In this document: positions 15,643 to 25,062 of the stretch, one piece after another
Layout of the letters: every line of letters starts with the position of its first letter
Numbering within the stretch: the stretch's first letter is position 1
DNA from: Oceanicaulis sp.
Lineage (GTDB): Bacteria; Pseudomonadota; Alphaproteobacteria; Caulobacterales; Maricaulaceae
Assembly: GCA_040112665.1 (NCBI GenBank)
Contig: CP157796.1
Coordinates: forward strand, 2,877,501-2,941,500
Length of the DNA stretch: 64,000 nt
Direction of reading: 5' to 3'
Made by a program: the position numbers and the translations under genes
Notes under the pieces: model-generated
What the model was told of the DNA's origin: nothing
Database searches by the model: none
The model's input: the letters and a program-made list of their open reading frames with translations, nothing else

Positions 15643-16797
15643 ATGGAATGGATCGCCGACACCGAAGCCCTCGCCCATCTGTGCAAAGACCTCAGGAAGG
15701 CCGACTTTGTCGCGCTCGACACCGAGTTCATGCGCGAATCGACCTTCTGGCCGCAGCTCTGCCTGATCCAGGCGGCCGGCGGCGCGCGCGAGGCGCTGAT
15801 CGATCCGCTGGCCGACGGGCTCGACCTCGCCCCGTTCTGGGACCTCCTGCGCGATGAAAGCGTGCTGAAGGTCTTCCACGCCTGCCGCCAGGATCTGGAG
15901 ATCTTCTTCCACATGGGCGGCGAGCTCGTTCCCGCTCCGCTCTTCGACAGCCAGGTCGCCGCGATGGCGGTCGGACTGGGCGACTCGATCAGCTACGACA
16001 ATCTGGTCCGCTCGCTGCTGGGCGAAAATCTGGACAAGGGCTCGCGCTTCACCGACTGGTCGCGCCGCCCGCTCAGCGACAAGCAGAAGACCTACGCGCT
16101 CGCCGACGTCACCTTCCTGCGCGATCTCTACCCGCTTCTGGCCGAGAAGCTGCGCGAGGCCGACCGCGAAGCCTGGCTCGCAGAAGAGATGCGCCTTCTG
16201 TCCGATCCCGCCACTTACCAAATGCATCCCGAGGACGCCTGGAAGCGGCTGAAGCTCAGGAAGACCAGCGCGAAATGGCTCGCCGGCCTGAAGGTCGCCG
16301 CCGAATGGCGTGAGCGCGAGGCGCAAACCCGCGACATTCCGAGAAACCGGATCATGAAGGATGACGGGCTCTACGAGCTCGCCCAGACCGGTCCGACCAC
16401 CGCTGAAGACCTCGCTGGCATGCGCGCCGTGCCCAAGGGCTTCGAGCGCTCCAAGCCCGCCGAACGGCTGCTTTCGATGATGCGCGAGGCGATGGACGAT
16501 CCCAAGGCGCATGCGCCGGAGATCGAGAAGACCGCGCCCCCGCCGGGCAATCTCGGCCCGGTGGTGGAGATGCTGAAGGTCTTCCTCAAGGTCGTCGCGG
16601 AGCAGGAAGGCGTGGCCGCCCGGCTCATCGCCACCGTGCCCGATCTTGAAAAGCTCGCCGCCGACGACAAGGCCGACATTCCAGCCCTCAAGGGCTGGCG
16701 CCGCGATGTGTTCGGCGCGAAGGCGCTCGAACTCAAGCGCGGCGAGATCGCCCTGGTGCTCGAAAACGGCCGCGTCGAGGCGGTCGAGCTGGAATAG
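15643..16797 (+). CDS. rnd: Ribonuclease D
   Basis: A 384-residue 3'-5' exoribonuclease that trims tRNA and other structured RNA ends. The DEDD exonuclease residues are visible: ALDTEFMRE (Exo I), FHACRQDLEIF (Exo II) and YALADVTFLRDLY (Exo III with its Tyr). One HRDC domain follows (about residues 205-285), and a second degenerate one probably fills the C-terminus, the normal RNase D plan. The start is taken at ATG 15643; a GTG at 15607 is in frame but adds only 12 non-conserved residues. It stands 46 bases after the MFS gene and may be read with it or from its own promoter. Confidence 0.92.
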   Translation: MEWIADTEALAHLCKDLRKADFVALDTEFMRESTFWPQLCLIQAAGGAREALIDPLADGLDLAPFWDLLRDESVLKVFHACRQDLEIFFHMGGELVPAPLFDSQVAAMAVGLGDSISYDNLVRSLLGENLDKGSRFTDWSRRPLSDKQKTYALADVTFLRDLYPLLAEKLREADREAWLAEEMRLLSDPATYQMHPEDAWKRLKLRKTSAKWLAGLKVAAEWREREAQTRDIPRNRIMKDDGLYELAQTGPTTAEDLAGMRAVPKGFERSKPAERLLSMMREAMDDPKAHAPEIEKTAPPPGNLGPVVEMLKVFLKVVAEQEGVAARLIATVPDLEKLAADDKADIPALKGWRRDVFGAKALELKRGEIALVLENGRVEAVELE

Positions 16798-16858
16798 CGC
16801 CCCGCCCCGCCCGGCCGCCTGCTTGCGCCATCGCCCCGAACCGGCTTGAAGTCTGGCC

Positions 16859-17833
16859 ATGACCGACGTCGCCGATCTCGCCCGCCGCATCCCTGACGGC
16901 GACCGCGCCGCGCTGGCGCGCGCGATCACGCTGGTGGAATCCACAAGGCCCGATCACCAGGCTGAGGCGCGCGACCTGCTCACCGCGCTGATGGATCGGA
17001 CAGGCGCCGCCTGGCGCATCGGGCTGACGGGCGTGCCGGGCGTGGGCAAATCCACCCTGATCGAAACCCTCGGCGGCCGTCTGACCGGGCAAGGCCGCAA
17101 GGTGGCGGTGCTGGCCGTCGATCCCTCGTCTTCGCGCTCGCGCGGCTCGATCCTGGGCGACAAGACGCGCATGGGCGCGCTGGCGGTCGATGAAAACGCC
17201 TTCATCCGCCCCTCCCCCAGCGCGGGCACGCTGGGCGGGGTGGCGCGAAAGACCCGCGAATCCATGCTGCTGTGCGAAGCAGCCGGCTATGACGTGGTGA
17301 TCGTGGAGACCGTCGGGGTCGGTCAGTCCGAAACCGTGGTGGCCGACATGGTCGACGTGTTCGTGGCGCTGATGCTGCCCGGCGCGGGCGACGAGCTTCA
17401 GGGCATCAAGAAGGGCCTGCTCGAACTCGCCGAGATCCTGTTCGTGAACAAGGCCGACGGCGACAACGCCACGCGCGCCGGGCGCGCCGCGCGCGATCTG
17501 GAAGCCGCGCTGCACCTCTTCGCGCCCGTCAGCCCCCATTGGAGCCCGGCCGTGCTGACAGGCTCAGGCCTTTCCGGCGACGGCGTGGACGCGCTGTGGG
17601 AGGCCGTGAAGGCGCACCGCAAGGCGCTGGAGGCCGCAGGCGCGCTCGATCACAAGCGCAGCGGCCAGCAGGTGCGCTGGCTGTGGTCGATGGTGGACTC
17701 GCGCGTGCTCGAAACCTTCAAAGCCGATCCTGAGGTCAGGGCCGCCGCGCCGGAGCTCGAACGCGCCGTCGCCGAAGGCCGCCTGCCGGCGAGCGAAGCG
17801 GCGGAGCGATTGCTGAACGCGAACCGGCGCTGA
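16859..17833 (+). CDS. meaB: Methylmalonyl-CoA mutase-associated GTPase MeaB
   Basis: A 324-residue G3E-type P-loop GTPase that protects and reloads methylmalonyl-CoA mutase with cobalamin. Walker A is at residues 58-66 (GVPGVGKST), followed by DPSSSRSRGSILGDKTRM, the ETVGVGQSE switch and the guanine-binding NKAD. All hallmark residues of MeaB/ArgK are present and the length is normal. The mutase itself is not in the window. With the carboxyltransferase at the left edge it suggests use of propionyl-CoA through methylmalonyl-CoA. Confidence 0.95.
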   Translation: MTDVADLARRIPDGDRAALARAITLVESTRPDHQAEARDLLTALMDRTGAAWRIGLTGVPGVGKSTLIETLGGRLTGQGRKVAVLAVDPSSSRSRGSILGDKTRMGALAVDENAFIRPSPSAGTLGGVARKTRESMLLCEAAGYDVVIVETVGVGQSETVVADMVDVFVALMLPGAGDELQGIKKGLLELAEILFVNKADGDNATRAGRAARDLEAALHLFAPVSPHWSPAVLTGSGLSGDGVDALWEAVKAHRKALEAAGALDHKRSGQQVRWLWSMVDSRVLETFKADPEVRAAAPELERAVAEGRLPASEAAERLLNANRR

Positions 17834-17930
17834 ACCGCAGAACCGGGCGCGAGCGCGGCCGCCGGGCCTTGATCTTGCGACCGCATAACGCCCCTATGTC
17901 ACCAGACCCGAACGGCGGAGAGACGACATC

Positions 17931-19337
17931 ATGGCCGAGACGAGCGTAGAGGCCCCGAAAAAGCCCTGGCTGCGGGTCCCGCACACCCTGGTGCTGATGG
18001 TCTTCATGATGGCCGCCGCGCTGGTGATGACATGGGTCCTGCCCGCGGGCAGCTTCCAGACCGAGCCCAACGAGGCCGGCCGGATGATGGTTGTGCCCGG
18101 CACCTACGCAGAGATCGAAGACGCGCCGACCCTGCCGGTCTGGCACCTCTTAAGCGTCGTGCCGCGGGCGATGGCGTCCGCGTCGGATGTGATCTTCTTC
18201 GTGTTCCTGATCGGCGGCGTGCTGGGCGTGGTGCGCTCGACCGGCGCCATCGACGCGGCGATCGGCGGCATGCTCGATCAGTTTCGCGACCGGCTCGGCC
18301 TGTTCGTGCTCGCCTCGATGTTCATGTTCGGCGTCTTCTCTGCAAGCTTCGGCATGGCGGCGGAATATCTCGCCTTCGTGGGCATGCTGGTGGCGCTGTG
18401 CGGCGCGTTGCGGCTCGATTCGATGACCGCGATCGGGATCATGGTGGTCGGCTACGGCGTGGGTTACGGGGTGTCCTTCATGAACCCGTTCACCGTCATG
18501 GTCGCCCAGGACATCGCCGGGCTTCAGCCCCTGTCAGGGCTGTGGTTCCGGCTTGTCATCGCCGTGCCGATCTTCGCGATCGGATTTCACCACGTCTACA
18601 GCTACGCCAAAAAGGTGAAGGCCGACCCGTCCAGGAGCCTGGTCGCCGACATCAGCGCCGCCCAGGCGCCCGCGCCGGAAACCTACCCGGCGATGACCTG
18701 GAAGCGCCGCCTCGTGCTTCTGTCCCTGGGTGCGACCATTGTCGTCCTGGTGCTCGGCGTGACGCTGCAGGGCTGGTGGCTGACCGAACTCGCCGCCGTG
18801 TTCCTCGGCCTCGCCCTGGCCGCGATCGTCTTCGGCCGGCTGAGGCTGGACGCGGCAGCGGAAAGCTTCATCGCCGGCGCCGCCCAGCTGACCGCCACGG
18901 CGCTGCTGGTCGGGTTCGCGCGGTCGATCTCGCTGATCCTTGAGGACGGCCAGGTGCTGCACACCATCGTGGACGCGCTGGCCGCCCCGCTCGGCGAGGT
19001 TCCCGCCGCGTTTTCCGCCGTGGGCATGTTCCTCCTGCAGTCCCTCCTCAATCTCTTCGTGCCCTCGGGCAGCGGGCAGGCCTTCGCGACCATGCCGATC
19101 ATGGCGCCGATCGGCGATCTGGTCGGCGTCAGCCGCCAGGTCGCGGTGCTCGCCTACCAGTTCGGCGACGGCTTCTCGAACATGATCGTGCCGACCAACG
19201 CGGTGCTGATGGGGATACTCGGCCTCGCCGGCATCCCCTACGACCGCTGGTTCCGCTTCGTGCTGCCGCTGATGATCAAGCTCACCCTGGCCGCCTCGCT
19301 GGCGCTGATGGTGGCGGTGTGGATCGGGTATAGCTGA
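17931..19337 (+). CDS. YfcC/DcuC-type membrane carrier
   Basis: A 468-residue integral membrane protein with about twelve helices of the YfcC (C4-dicarboxylate anaerobic carrier-like, IT superfamily) family. Features include the opening KPWLRVPHTLVLMVFMMAAA and repeated helix-breaking segments such as FVPSGSGQAFATMPIMAP, typical of the ion-transporter superfamily. The substrate may be a short-chain acid, amino acid or peptide-like anion; this cannot be told from sequence. CGGAGAG precedes the ATG. It stands alone between meaB and a strong terminator. Confidence 0.85.
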   Translation: MAETSVEAPKKPWLRVPHTLVLMVFMMAAALVMTWVLPAGSFQTEPNEAGRMMVVPGTYAEIEDAPTLPVWHLLSVVPRAMASASDVIFFVFLIGGVLGVVRSTGAIDAAIGGMLDQFRDRLGLFVLASMFMFGVFSASFGMAAEYLAFVGMLVALCGALRLDSMTAIGIMVVGYGVGYGVSFMNPFTVMVAQDIAGLQPLSGLWFRLVIAVPIFAIGFHHVYSYAKKVKADPSRSLVADISAAQAPAPETYPAMTWKRRLVLLSLGATIVVLVLGVTLQGWWLTELAAVFLGLALAAIVFGRLRLDAAAESFIAGAAQLTATALLVGFARSISLILEDGQVLHTIVDALAAPLGEVPAAFSAVGMFLLQSLLNLFVPSGSGQAFATMPIMAPIGDLVGVSRQVAVLAYQFGDGFSNMIVPTNAVLMGILGLAGIPYDRWFRFVLPLMIKLTLAASLALMVAVWIGYS

Positions 19338-19371
19338 CGCCGCGCGCGATCGCTGATCGGCGAACAAAGAA

Positions 19372-19397
19372 GGGGGCCTCGATCGAGGCCCCCTTTT
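19372..19397. terminator. Rho-independent terminator
   Basis: GGGGGCCTC, loop GATC, GAGGCCCCC, then TTTT; ends the YfcC gene, and with AAAGAAG on its left may also serve the convergent helix-hairpin-helix gene. Confidence 0.9.
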
Positions 19398-19422
19398 CAT
19401 GTCCAGATCCGACGACCGGGCC

Positions 19423-20325
19423 TCAGCCCGCCAGCGTCTTCGCCTGACCGACCCAATCGTCGCGCTTGATGCGGCCGCGTCCGGCGATCAGCGCGTCGTA
19501 GCGCTCGACATCCTTCTCGCTCCAGGACGCGATCTGCGAAAACGAGGTCACGCCCGCGCCGGAGAGCTTTTCCGCCGCCTTGGGGCCCAGCCCCCGGATG
19601 CGCGTCAGGTCGTCGCCGGGTTTCGCCTCGACCGCGCCGGGTCCGGCGCTGGTCTCGCCCTGCGGGCCGTCGGTGATCGGACCCGCGTCCGCGCCGGGGG
19701 CCTGCATCGGCGCGTTCATCGCCAGACCGCTCTTGGCGTCCGGCGCCGGAGAGGATTTCGCGTCCGGCGCCGGCGCGCCGGGGCCGCCGCTCTGCTCGCC
19801 CGCGAGCCCAGACGATTTGGGCGTGGCGTCGGCCGCCGGCGCCTGCTGGGGCGCGGAAGCGGCCAGCCGGTCCTTGGCGTCGTCGCGCTTTGCGTTCGTC
19901 TTCTTCGCCGCAGGCTTGGCCGCGGACTTGCTGGACGCGCCGCCGGCCGCCTTTGAGGCGGGCTTGGCCGCCGGCTTTTCGGCCTTGGGCCTGGACGGTT
20001 CGGATTTGGCGGCCGGTTTCGGCTCGGCTTTAGGCGCAGAGGACGCCGTCTCGCTTTCCTTCGCGTGGCCGGTCGCCATGCCGGTCTCGCTCGCCGGGCC
20101 GGAGCTTTCACCGGTGCGCGGCGTGCTCGCCGCAGCCGCAGCGCTCGAGCTACCGCCGAAGGCGGGGTTCGGCGCCGCCGTCGTCGAAGCGGCCGCGTCG
20201 TGGCGCGACTTAGCGCCGCCGTCGGGCGCGTGGTCGGAGCGGCCGCGGATCACCCAGCCGGCGATCACCCCGCCGGCGAAAGCGAGCAGAATGAGGATCC
20301 ACATATGCCAGGTCAGCCAGAGCAT
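19423..20325 (-). CDS. Membrane-anchored helix-hairpin-helix protein with Ala/Lys/Pro-rich linker
   Basis: A 300-residue protein in three parts: one N-terminal membrane helix (residues about 8-26, ILILLAFAGGVIAGW), a long low-complexity linker rich in Ala, Lys, Pro and Ser (about 30-235), and a C-terminal helix-hairpin-helix domain (DDLTRIRGLGPKAAEKL..WSEKDVERYDALIAGRGRI). That last domain is the one annotated as flap-endonuclease-like or polypeptide-binding HhH (COG3743) in many alphaproteobacteria. It lies four bases behind the BON protein gene, so they are co-expressed. A protein with a DNA-binding-like end tethered to the membrane is unusual; its job is not known. Confidence 0.8.
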   Translation of the reverse strand: MLWLTWHMWILILLAFAGGVIAGWVIRGRSDHAPDGGAKSRHDAAASTTAAPNPAFGGSSSAAAAASTPRTGESSGPASETGMATGHAKESETASSAPKAEPKPAAKSEPSRPKAEKPAAKPASKAAGGASSKSAAKPAAKKTNAKRDDAKDRLAASAPQQAPAADATPKSSGLAGEQSGGPGAPAPDAKSSPAPDAKSGLAMNAPMQAPGADAGPITDGPQGETSAGPGAVEAKPGDDLTRIRGLGPKAAEKLSGAGVTSFSQIASWSEKDVERYDALIAGRGRIKRDDWVGQAKTLAG

Positions 20326-20329
20326 GGCG

Positions 20330-21448
20330 TCATCCTTCTTCGGGTTGTTCGTCCTGTGAGAGCGCGCCGGGCGCCTCGCCGGTTCCCTCCGCCTCGCCCA
20401 TGCCCGGGTCGACCGGCTCGAAGGGCACGACGTTGAAGCGCACCGCGCGCTCGGCGTCGGCCGGTCCGGCCTCCACCGTGAAGTCTTCTGCGGGGCGGCC
20501 GGCTTCGGCCATCGCCTCGACGATCGCGCGCGCCCGGTCGAGCGCCAGCGCCTCGCCGCCGTCCTCTTCGATGCGCACGCGCACTTCCAGCGGCCCGGTC
20601 GTGCAGGCCGCATAAGCCTCGCCCGCCCGCCGCAACGCAGGGCGCGCGCCCTGAGCCAGCGTATCGAGCCCCGGCGTGAACCCTATCGCGCGGCCGCCCA
20701 GCGCGGCGCGCACGGCGAGCTCGCACAGATCGGCGTCGGCGATCTCGGTGGCGAAGTCCTGGCCTTCGGTGCGCACGAGCGCGGCGATCTGGAACACGCC
20801 CGGCGCGGCGCTTTCAAACGCGGCCCTCACCGTCTCGACCGCCTGGGCGTTCGCCGCCCGGCCGGTCAGCGCCATGCGCTCGCCCTCGATCAGCACAGAC
20901 CCCCATTCGAGTCGCGCCAGCTCTGCGAGCCCCAGGCGCACCGCAGCTTCCCAGCCCAGAGGCGCTGCGCCCGGTGCAAGCCGGATCTCGCTTTCCACAG
21001 CGTCTCCGAACAGGCGCTCGGCCTGCTGGACGACGCGGGTCGCGGCGTCGGAATCCGGCGCGAAGCCCGACAGGACGAGCCGTCCGCTCGAGAAGTCGGC
21101 GCGCAGGCCCAGCCGGGCGTCCATATTGGCGACCGTGGTCTGGTCGATCACACGCGTGATCCCGCCTGCGACCACGCCGCCCGCCCAGTCCGCCCGCTGC
21201 ACCACGGCGAGCGCGCGGTCGCGCGCGGCCCGGTCGGGCGCCCGGCCGGTCACCGTGGCGACCTGTCCGTTCACGCGCACCTCGGCCCAGGCGTCGGCGC
21301 GGATTTCGTAAAGCGCCGCGTCGGCGCGGGACTGAAGCCGCTCTTCCAGCGATCCCGCAGACAGCGGGCTCGCATGGATCGCGAGCGCGGCGAGAAACAC
21401 GAAAAGTCCAAACGCGATGAGCGCGGCCTGACGGCGGGGAGTGAGCAT
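20330..21448 (-). CDS. BON-domain / OmpA-like periplasmic protein
   Basis: A 372-residue protein with an N-terminal membrane or signal helix (residues about 8-28), two BON-like repeats (about 40-115 and 115-200) marked by VNGQVATVTGRAPD and LVLSGFAPDSDAATRVVQ, and a C-terminal OmpA-like region (IGFTPGLDTLAQGARPALRRAGEAYAACTTGPLEVRVR). The plan recalls OmpATb/ArfA of mycobacteria, where BON repeats precede an OmpA domain. It likely sits in the periplasm, anchored to the inner membrane, and touches the wall or the outer membrane. It is the first gene of a two-gene operon with the helix-hairpin-helix protein. Confidence 0.78.
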   Translation of the reverse strand: MLTPRRQAALIAFGLFVFLAALAIHASPLSAGSLEERLQSRADAALYEIRADAWAEVRVNGQVATVTGRAPDRAARDRALAVVQRADWAGGVVAGGITRVIDQTTVANMDARLGLRADFSSGRLVLSGFAPDSDAATRVVQQAERLFGDAVESEIRLAPGAAPLGWEAAVRLGLAELARLEWGSVLIEGERMALTGRAANAQAVETVRAAFESAAPGVFQIAALVRTEGQDFATEIADADLCELAVRAALGGRAIGFTPGLDTLAQGARPALRRAGEAYAACTTGPLEVRVRIEEDGGEALALDRARAIVEAMAEAGRPAEDFTVEAGPADAERAVRFNVVPFEPVDPGMGEAEGTGEAPGALSQDEQPEEG

Positions 21449-21520
21449 GAGTGAAATACCTGCGGCGCAAACTTTTCCCGACCATAACCAAGTCCGGGCC
21501 GGGCTTGAACGGTTTTCCCC

Positions 21521-22915
21521 CTAGAAGGTGAACGGCGCGGCGCCGCGGGCGTGCGGCTCGACCCGAAGCGAGCGGCGCAAGGGCGGAAACGCGCGTTCGG
21601 CGCATCCGGTCCGCTCGCAGAGCCGGCAGCTGAGCCCGACCGGGGTGTACTGATCGCCCGGATCGTAGACCAGCCGGTGCATCTCCTTCTCCTCGCAGCC
21701 CACCGCGACCGCGCTCATCGCAGCGCCGCCGTCGGGCAAGGCCCGGGTCACAGCGCGCGCGATGGAGACGAAGCGCGCCCCGTCGGTGAGTTCGAGCCCC
21801 TGCACGTGCACGCGCTCAGGCGCCCGGAACGCCTCAAACAGGCGCCAGCGCGCGCAGCCGCCGCCTGACCGGGCGAAGGCCAGCACCCCGCCGCCGAAGC
21901 GCTTGGTGATGTTGCCCGCCTGGTCGACCCGGATCATGAAGAAGGGCACGCCGCGCGCGCCGGGACGGTTCAGCGTGGTCAGCCGGTGGCAGACCTGTTC
22001 CCAGCTGACGTTGAAGCGCCGGCGCAGGGCGTCGATGTCGTAGCGGACGGTTTCGGCGGCCTCGTGGAAGGCCTTGTAGGGCATCAGGATCGCGGCCGCC
22101 GCGTAGTTCGACAGGCTCGCCTTGAACAGGGCGCGCGCATCCTCGCTCAGCCCTTCGGGCCCGCGCGATTCGTCGTTCAGAAGCTCGGCCAGTTCGAGAT
22201 TGACGATCGCAGCGGCGATGTGGAACACGCGCGCCGCCGGCTCCAGCAAATCGCTTAAAAGCAGCTTGCGGGCGTGAAAGTCGAAGCGCCGGACCGCGCC
22301 GCCCATCACCTGGTCGTCATAGGTGCGCACCGCCGCGCCATGGGCCGATTTCAGGTGCTGGGTCATCGCCGCTTCGAGCGAATCGGCGTCCGGGAAGCCT
22401 GCGCGCAGGCGCTCCGCGGCGGCTTCCACGGCCGGGAAATGGTTCTGCGCGGCGTCCAGCGCGTCGCGCACCTCCTCGAGCGGTGACAGCGCCCCGCCCG
22501 CCCCGCCGCCTTCGGCCGCGCGCATGGCGAAGTCCGCCGCCGCCGCCGAGGTGTCGCGATAGACCTGGTAGAGCCGGGCCAGCGCTTCGGCCGCGCGCGG
22601 GTGGGCGTCGACGAGTTCGTCGAGATCGCGCCGGTCGAGATCGGCGCCCTTCAGCACCGGGTCGGACGCCGCCTCACGCAGATCGGCGACGAGCTGGCGA
22701 TCGCTTTCGGCGGCGAAGGCGCGCACGTCGACGTCGAACGCCTCGGCGAGTGCGAGCAGGACGCGCGCGGTGACCGGGCGCTGATTGCGTTCGAGCAGAT
22801 TGAGATAGCTCGCCGACACGCCGAGGCTCTCGGCGAACTGCGCCTGGGTCTGGCCCAGATCGCGCCGCAGCCTGCGCAGACGCGCGCCTGCAAAGAGTTT
22901 CTGACCGTCCGGCAC
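21521..22915 (-). CDS. XRE-family regulator of the RamB/ScfR/PrpC-regulator type (IrrE-like and DUF2083 domains)
   Basis: A 464-residue regulator. The helix-turn-helix is at about residues 8-63 (GARLRRLRRDLGQTQAQFAE, SASYLNLLERNQRP). A middle domain related to IrrE follows, with MPYKAFHEAAETVRYDID, but no HExxH zinc motif is present, and then the cysteine-bearing DUF2083 end (LSCRLCERTGCAERAFPP). This architecture is that of RamB of corynebacteria and ScfR/MccR proteins that control acetate, propionate or glyoxylate genes. It is divergent from aceA with 149 bases between starts, which strongly suggests control of the glyoxylate shunt. The start is GTG; an ATG at 22923 is in another frame. Confidence 0.88.
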   Translation of the reverse strand: MPDGQKLFAGARLRRLRRDLGQTQAQFAESLGVSASYLNLLERNQRPVTARVLLALAEAFDVDVRAFAAESDRQLVADLREAASDPVLKGADLDRRDLDELVDAHPRAAEALARLYQVYRDTSAAAADFAMRAAEGGGAGGALSPLEEVRDALDAAQNHFPAVEAAAERLRAGFPDADSLEAAMTQHLKSAHGAAVRTYDDQVMGGAVRRFDFHARKLLLSDLLEPAARVFHIAAAIVNLELAELLNDESRGPEGLSEDARALFKASLSNYAAAAILMPYKAFHEAAETVRYDIDALRRRFNVSWEQVCHRLTTLNRPGARGVPFFMIRVDQAGNITKRFGGGVLAFARSGGGCARWRLFEAFRAPERVHVQGLELTDGARFVSIARAVTRALPDGGAAMSAVAVGCEEKEMHRLVYDPGDQYTPVGLSCRLCERTGCAERAFPPLRRSLRVEPHARGAAPFTF

Positions 22916-22928
22916 GCCGGCATCCTTT

Positions 22929-22944
22929 TGTAATTAAATTTACA
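22929..22944. promoter_or_regulatory. Inverted repeat in the aceA/regulator divergent region
   Basis: TGTAA and TTACA arms around six A/T bases in a locally A/T-rich stretch of an otherwise GC-rich genome. Candidate operator for the divergent regulator. Confidence 0.4.
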
Positions 22945-22954
22945 GCACGACAGA

Positions 22955-22975
22955 TATACACCCGACCTCTGTATA
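22955..22975. promoter_or_regulatory. Inverted repeat TATACA-9-TGTATA before aceA
   Basis: Six-base perfect arms nine bases apart, upstream of aceA by 90 bases. The position fits an operator or overlapping promoter boxes; no experimental match is claimed. Confidence 0.4.
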
Positions 22976-23064
22976 CCCCGCCACCCCTTTCTGCACAATA
23001 GGTTCTCGACGTGGCGCGTTGGTCGTGTCTAGGTTCTCACAACGCTGATCCAGGGGTTCCTTGC

Positions 23065-24360
<1,296 letters not shown>

Positions 24361-24378
24361 GGCGCGGCCACGCGTTAC

Positions 24379-24534
24379 GAGCCGGGTCCGCTGGATGATC
24401 CGGTTCGGGAGGCGCCCCCGCCGCATACCGCTGGATGTGTGCGGCGGGACCTCCACCCCGACCGATCCGGACCGCTGGATGTCCGGATCCGAGAGCGCCG
24501 GGCCGGACCGCTGGATGTCCGCTCCCCGGCGCTC
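24379..24534 (+). ncRNA. Four consecutive stem-loops sharing the loop CCGCTGGATG (aceA 3' region)
   Basis: Between aceA and the RraA-like gene, the ten-base loop CCGCTGGATG appears four times, at 24388, 24428, 24472 and 24508, each time closed by a different stem. Stem arms: 24379-24387/24398-24406 (9 bp with two G-U pairs); 24417-24427/24438-24448 (11 bp, one G-U, extended by GGAGG/CCTCC); 24464-24471/24482-24489 (8 bp, perfect); 24493-24507/24518-24534 (longer, one internal loop). The stems differ in sequence but pair, so the structure and not the arms has been kept. GGA in a hairpin loop is how CsrA/RsmA proteins recognise RNA. A 3'-derived small RNA or a leader of the next gene are both possible. 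Confidence 0.7.
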
Positions 24535-24540
24535 TTCATT
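24493..24540 (+). terminator. Fourth stem-loop, possible terminator of aceA
   Basis: AGCGCCGGG pairs with CCCGGCGCT, followed by CTTCATTT, a broken U-run. It may end most aceA transcripts with some read-through to the downstream genes. Confidence 0.45.
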
Positions 24541-24565
24541 TCAAGCCCCGGCCTGATTTTATCCG

Positions 24566-25051
24566 ATGATCCCTGTTTGCGACCTTTGCGACGCCCATCC
24601 CGACGCCGTGCGCGTGCTCGACCCGGTCTTTCAAAGCTTCGGCGGCGTGCGCAGCTTTCACGGCCGGGCGGAGACCATCCGCACCCATGAAGACAATTCG
24701 CGCGTGCGCGAGGCGGTCGCCGAGCCCGGCGAAGGCCGGGTTCTGGTGATCGACGGCGGCGGCTCGCTCAAGCGCTCGCTCTTCGGCGGAAACCTCGCAG
24801 CCCAGGCCGCCGAGAACGGCTGGGCGGGCGTCATCGTTTACGGTGCGGTGCGCGACGTGCACGAACTTGAAGCCGAGGCGCTGGGCGTTCTGGCGCTGGG
24901 GCTGTGCCCGGTGAAGACCGAAAAGCGGGGTCTGGGCGAGCGCGGCCCCGTTCTGGGGATCGCAGGCGCGGTGATCGCGCCGGGAGACTGGATCTACGCC
25001 GACAGAGACGGCGTCATAGCGAGCGCGGACGCGCTGCACGAAAAGACTTGA
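24566..25051 (+). CDS. RraA-family protein
   Basis: A 161-residue protein of the RraA/4-hydroxy-4-methyl-2-oxoglutarate aldolase fold. The family core is visible: GGGSLKRSLFGGNLAAQAAENGW and the VYGAVRD segment with Arg96-Asp97, which in the aldolases binds metal and oxalate/pyruvate. RraA of E. coli inhibits RNase E and has similar length; the aldolases release pyruvate. Between aceA and aceB, a role on glyoxylate- or pyruvate-related acids is as likely as RNA decay control. ATG 24566 opens the conserved MIPVCDLCDAHPD. The stop TGA is 11 bases before aceB. Confidence 0.85.
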   Translation: MIPVCDLCDAHPDAVRVLDPVFQSFGGVRSFHGRAETIRTHEDNSRVREAVAEPGEGRVLVIDGGGSLKRSLFGGNLAAQAAENGWAGVIVYGAVRDVHELEAEALGVLALGLCPVKTEKRGLGERGPVLGIAGAVIAPGDWIYADRDGVIASADALHEKT

Positions 25052-25062
25052 GGAGCGAAAGC

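Noticed and set aside
13227..15914. 895-residue open frame on the minus strand
   Set aside because: It is antisense to tetR, plsC, and the MFS gene, all of which have clear families; long antisense frames are normal at this GC content.
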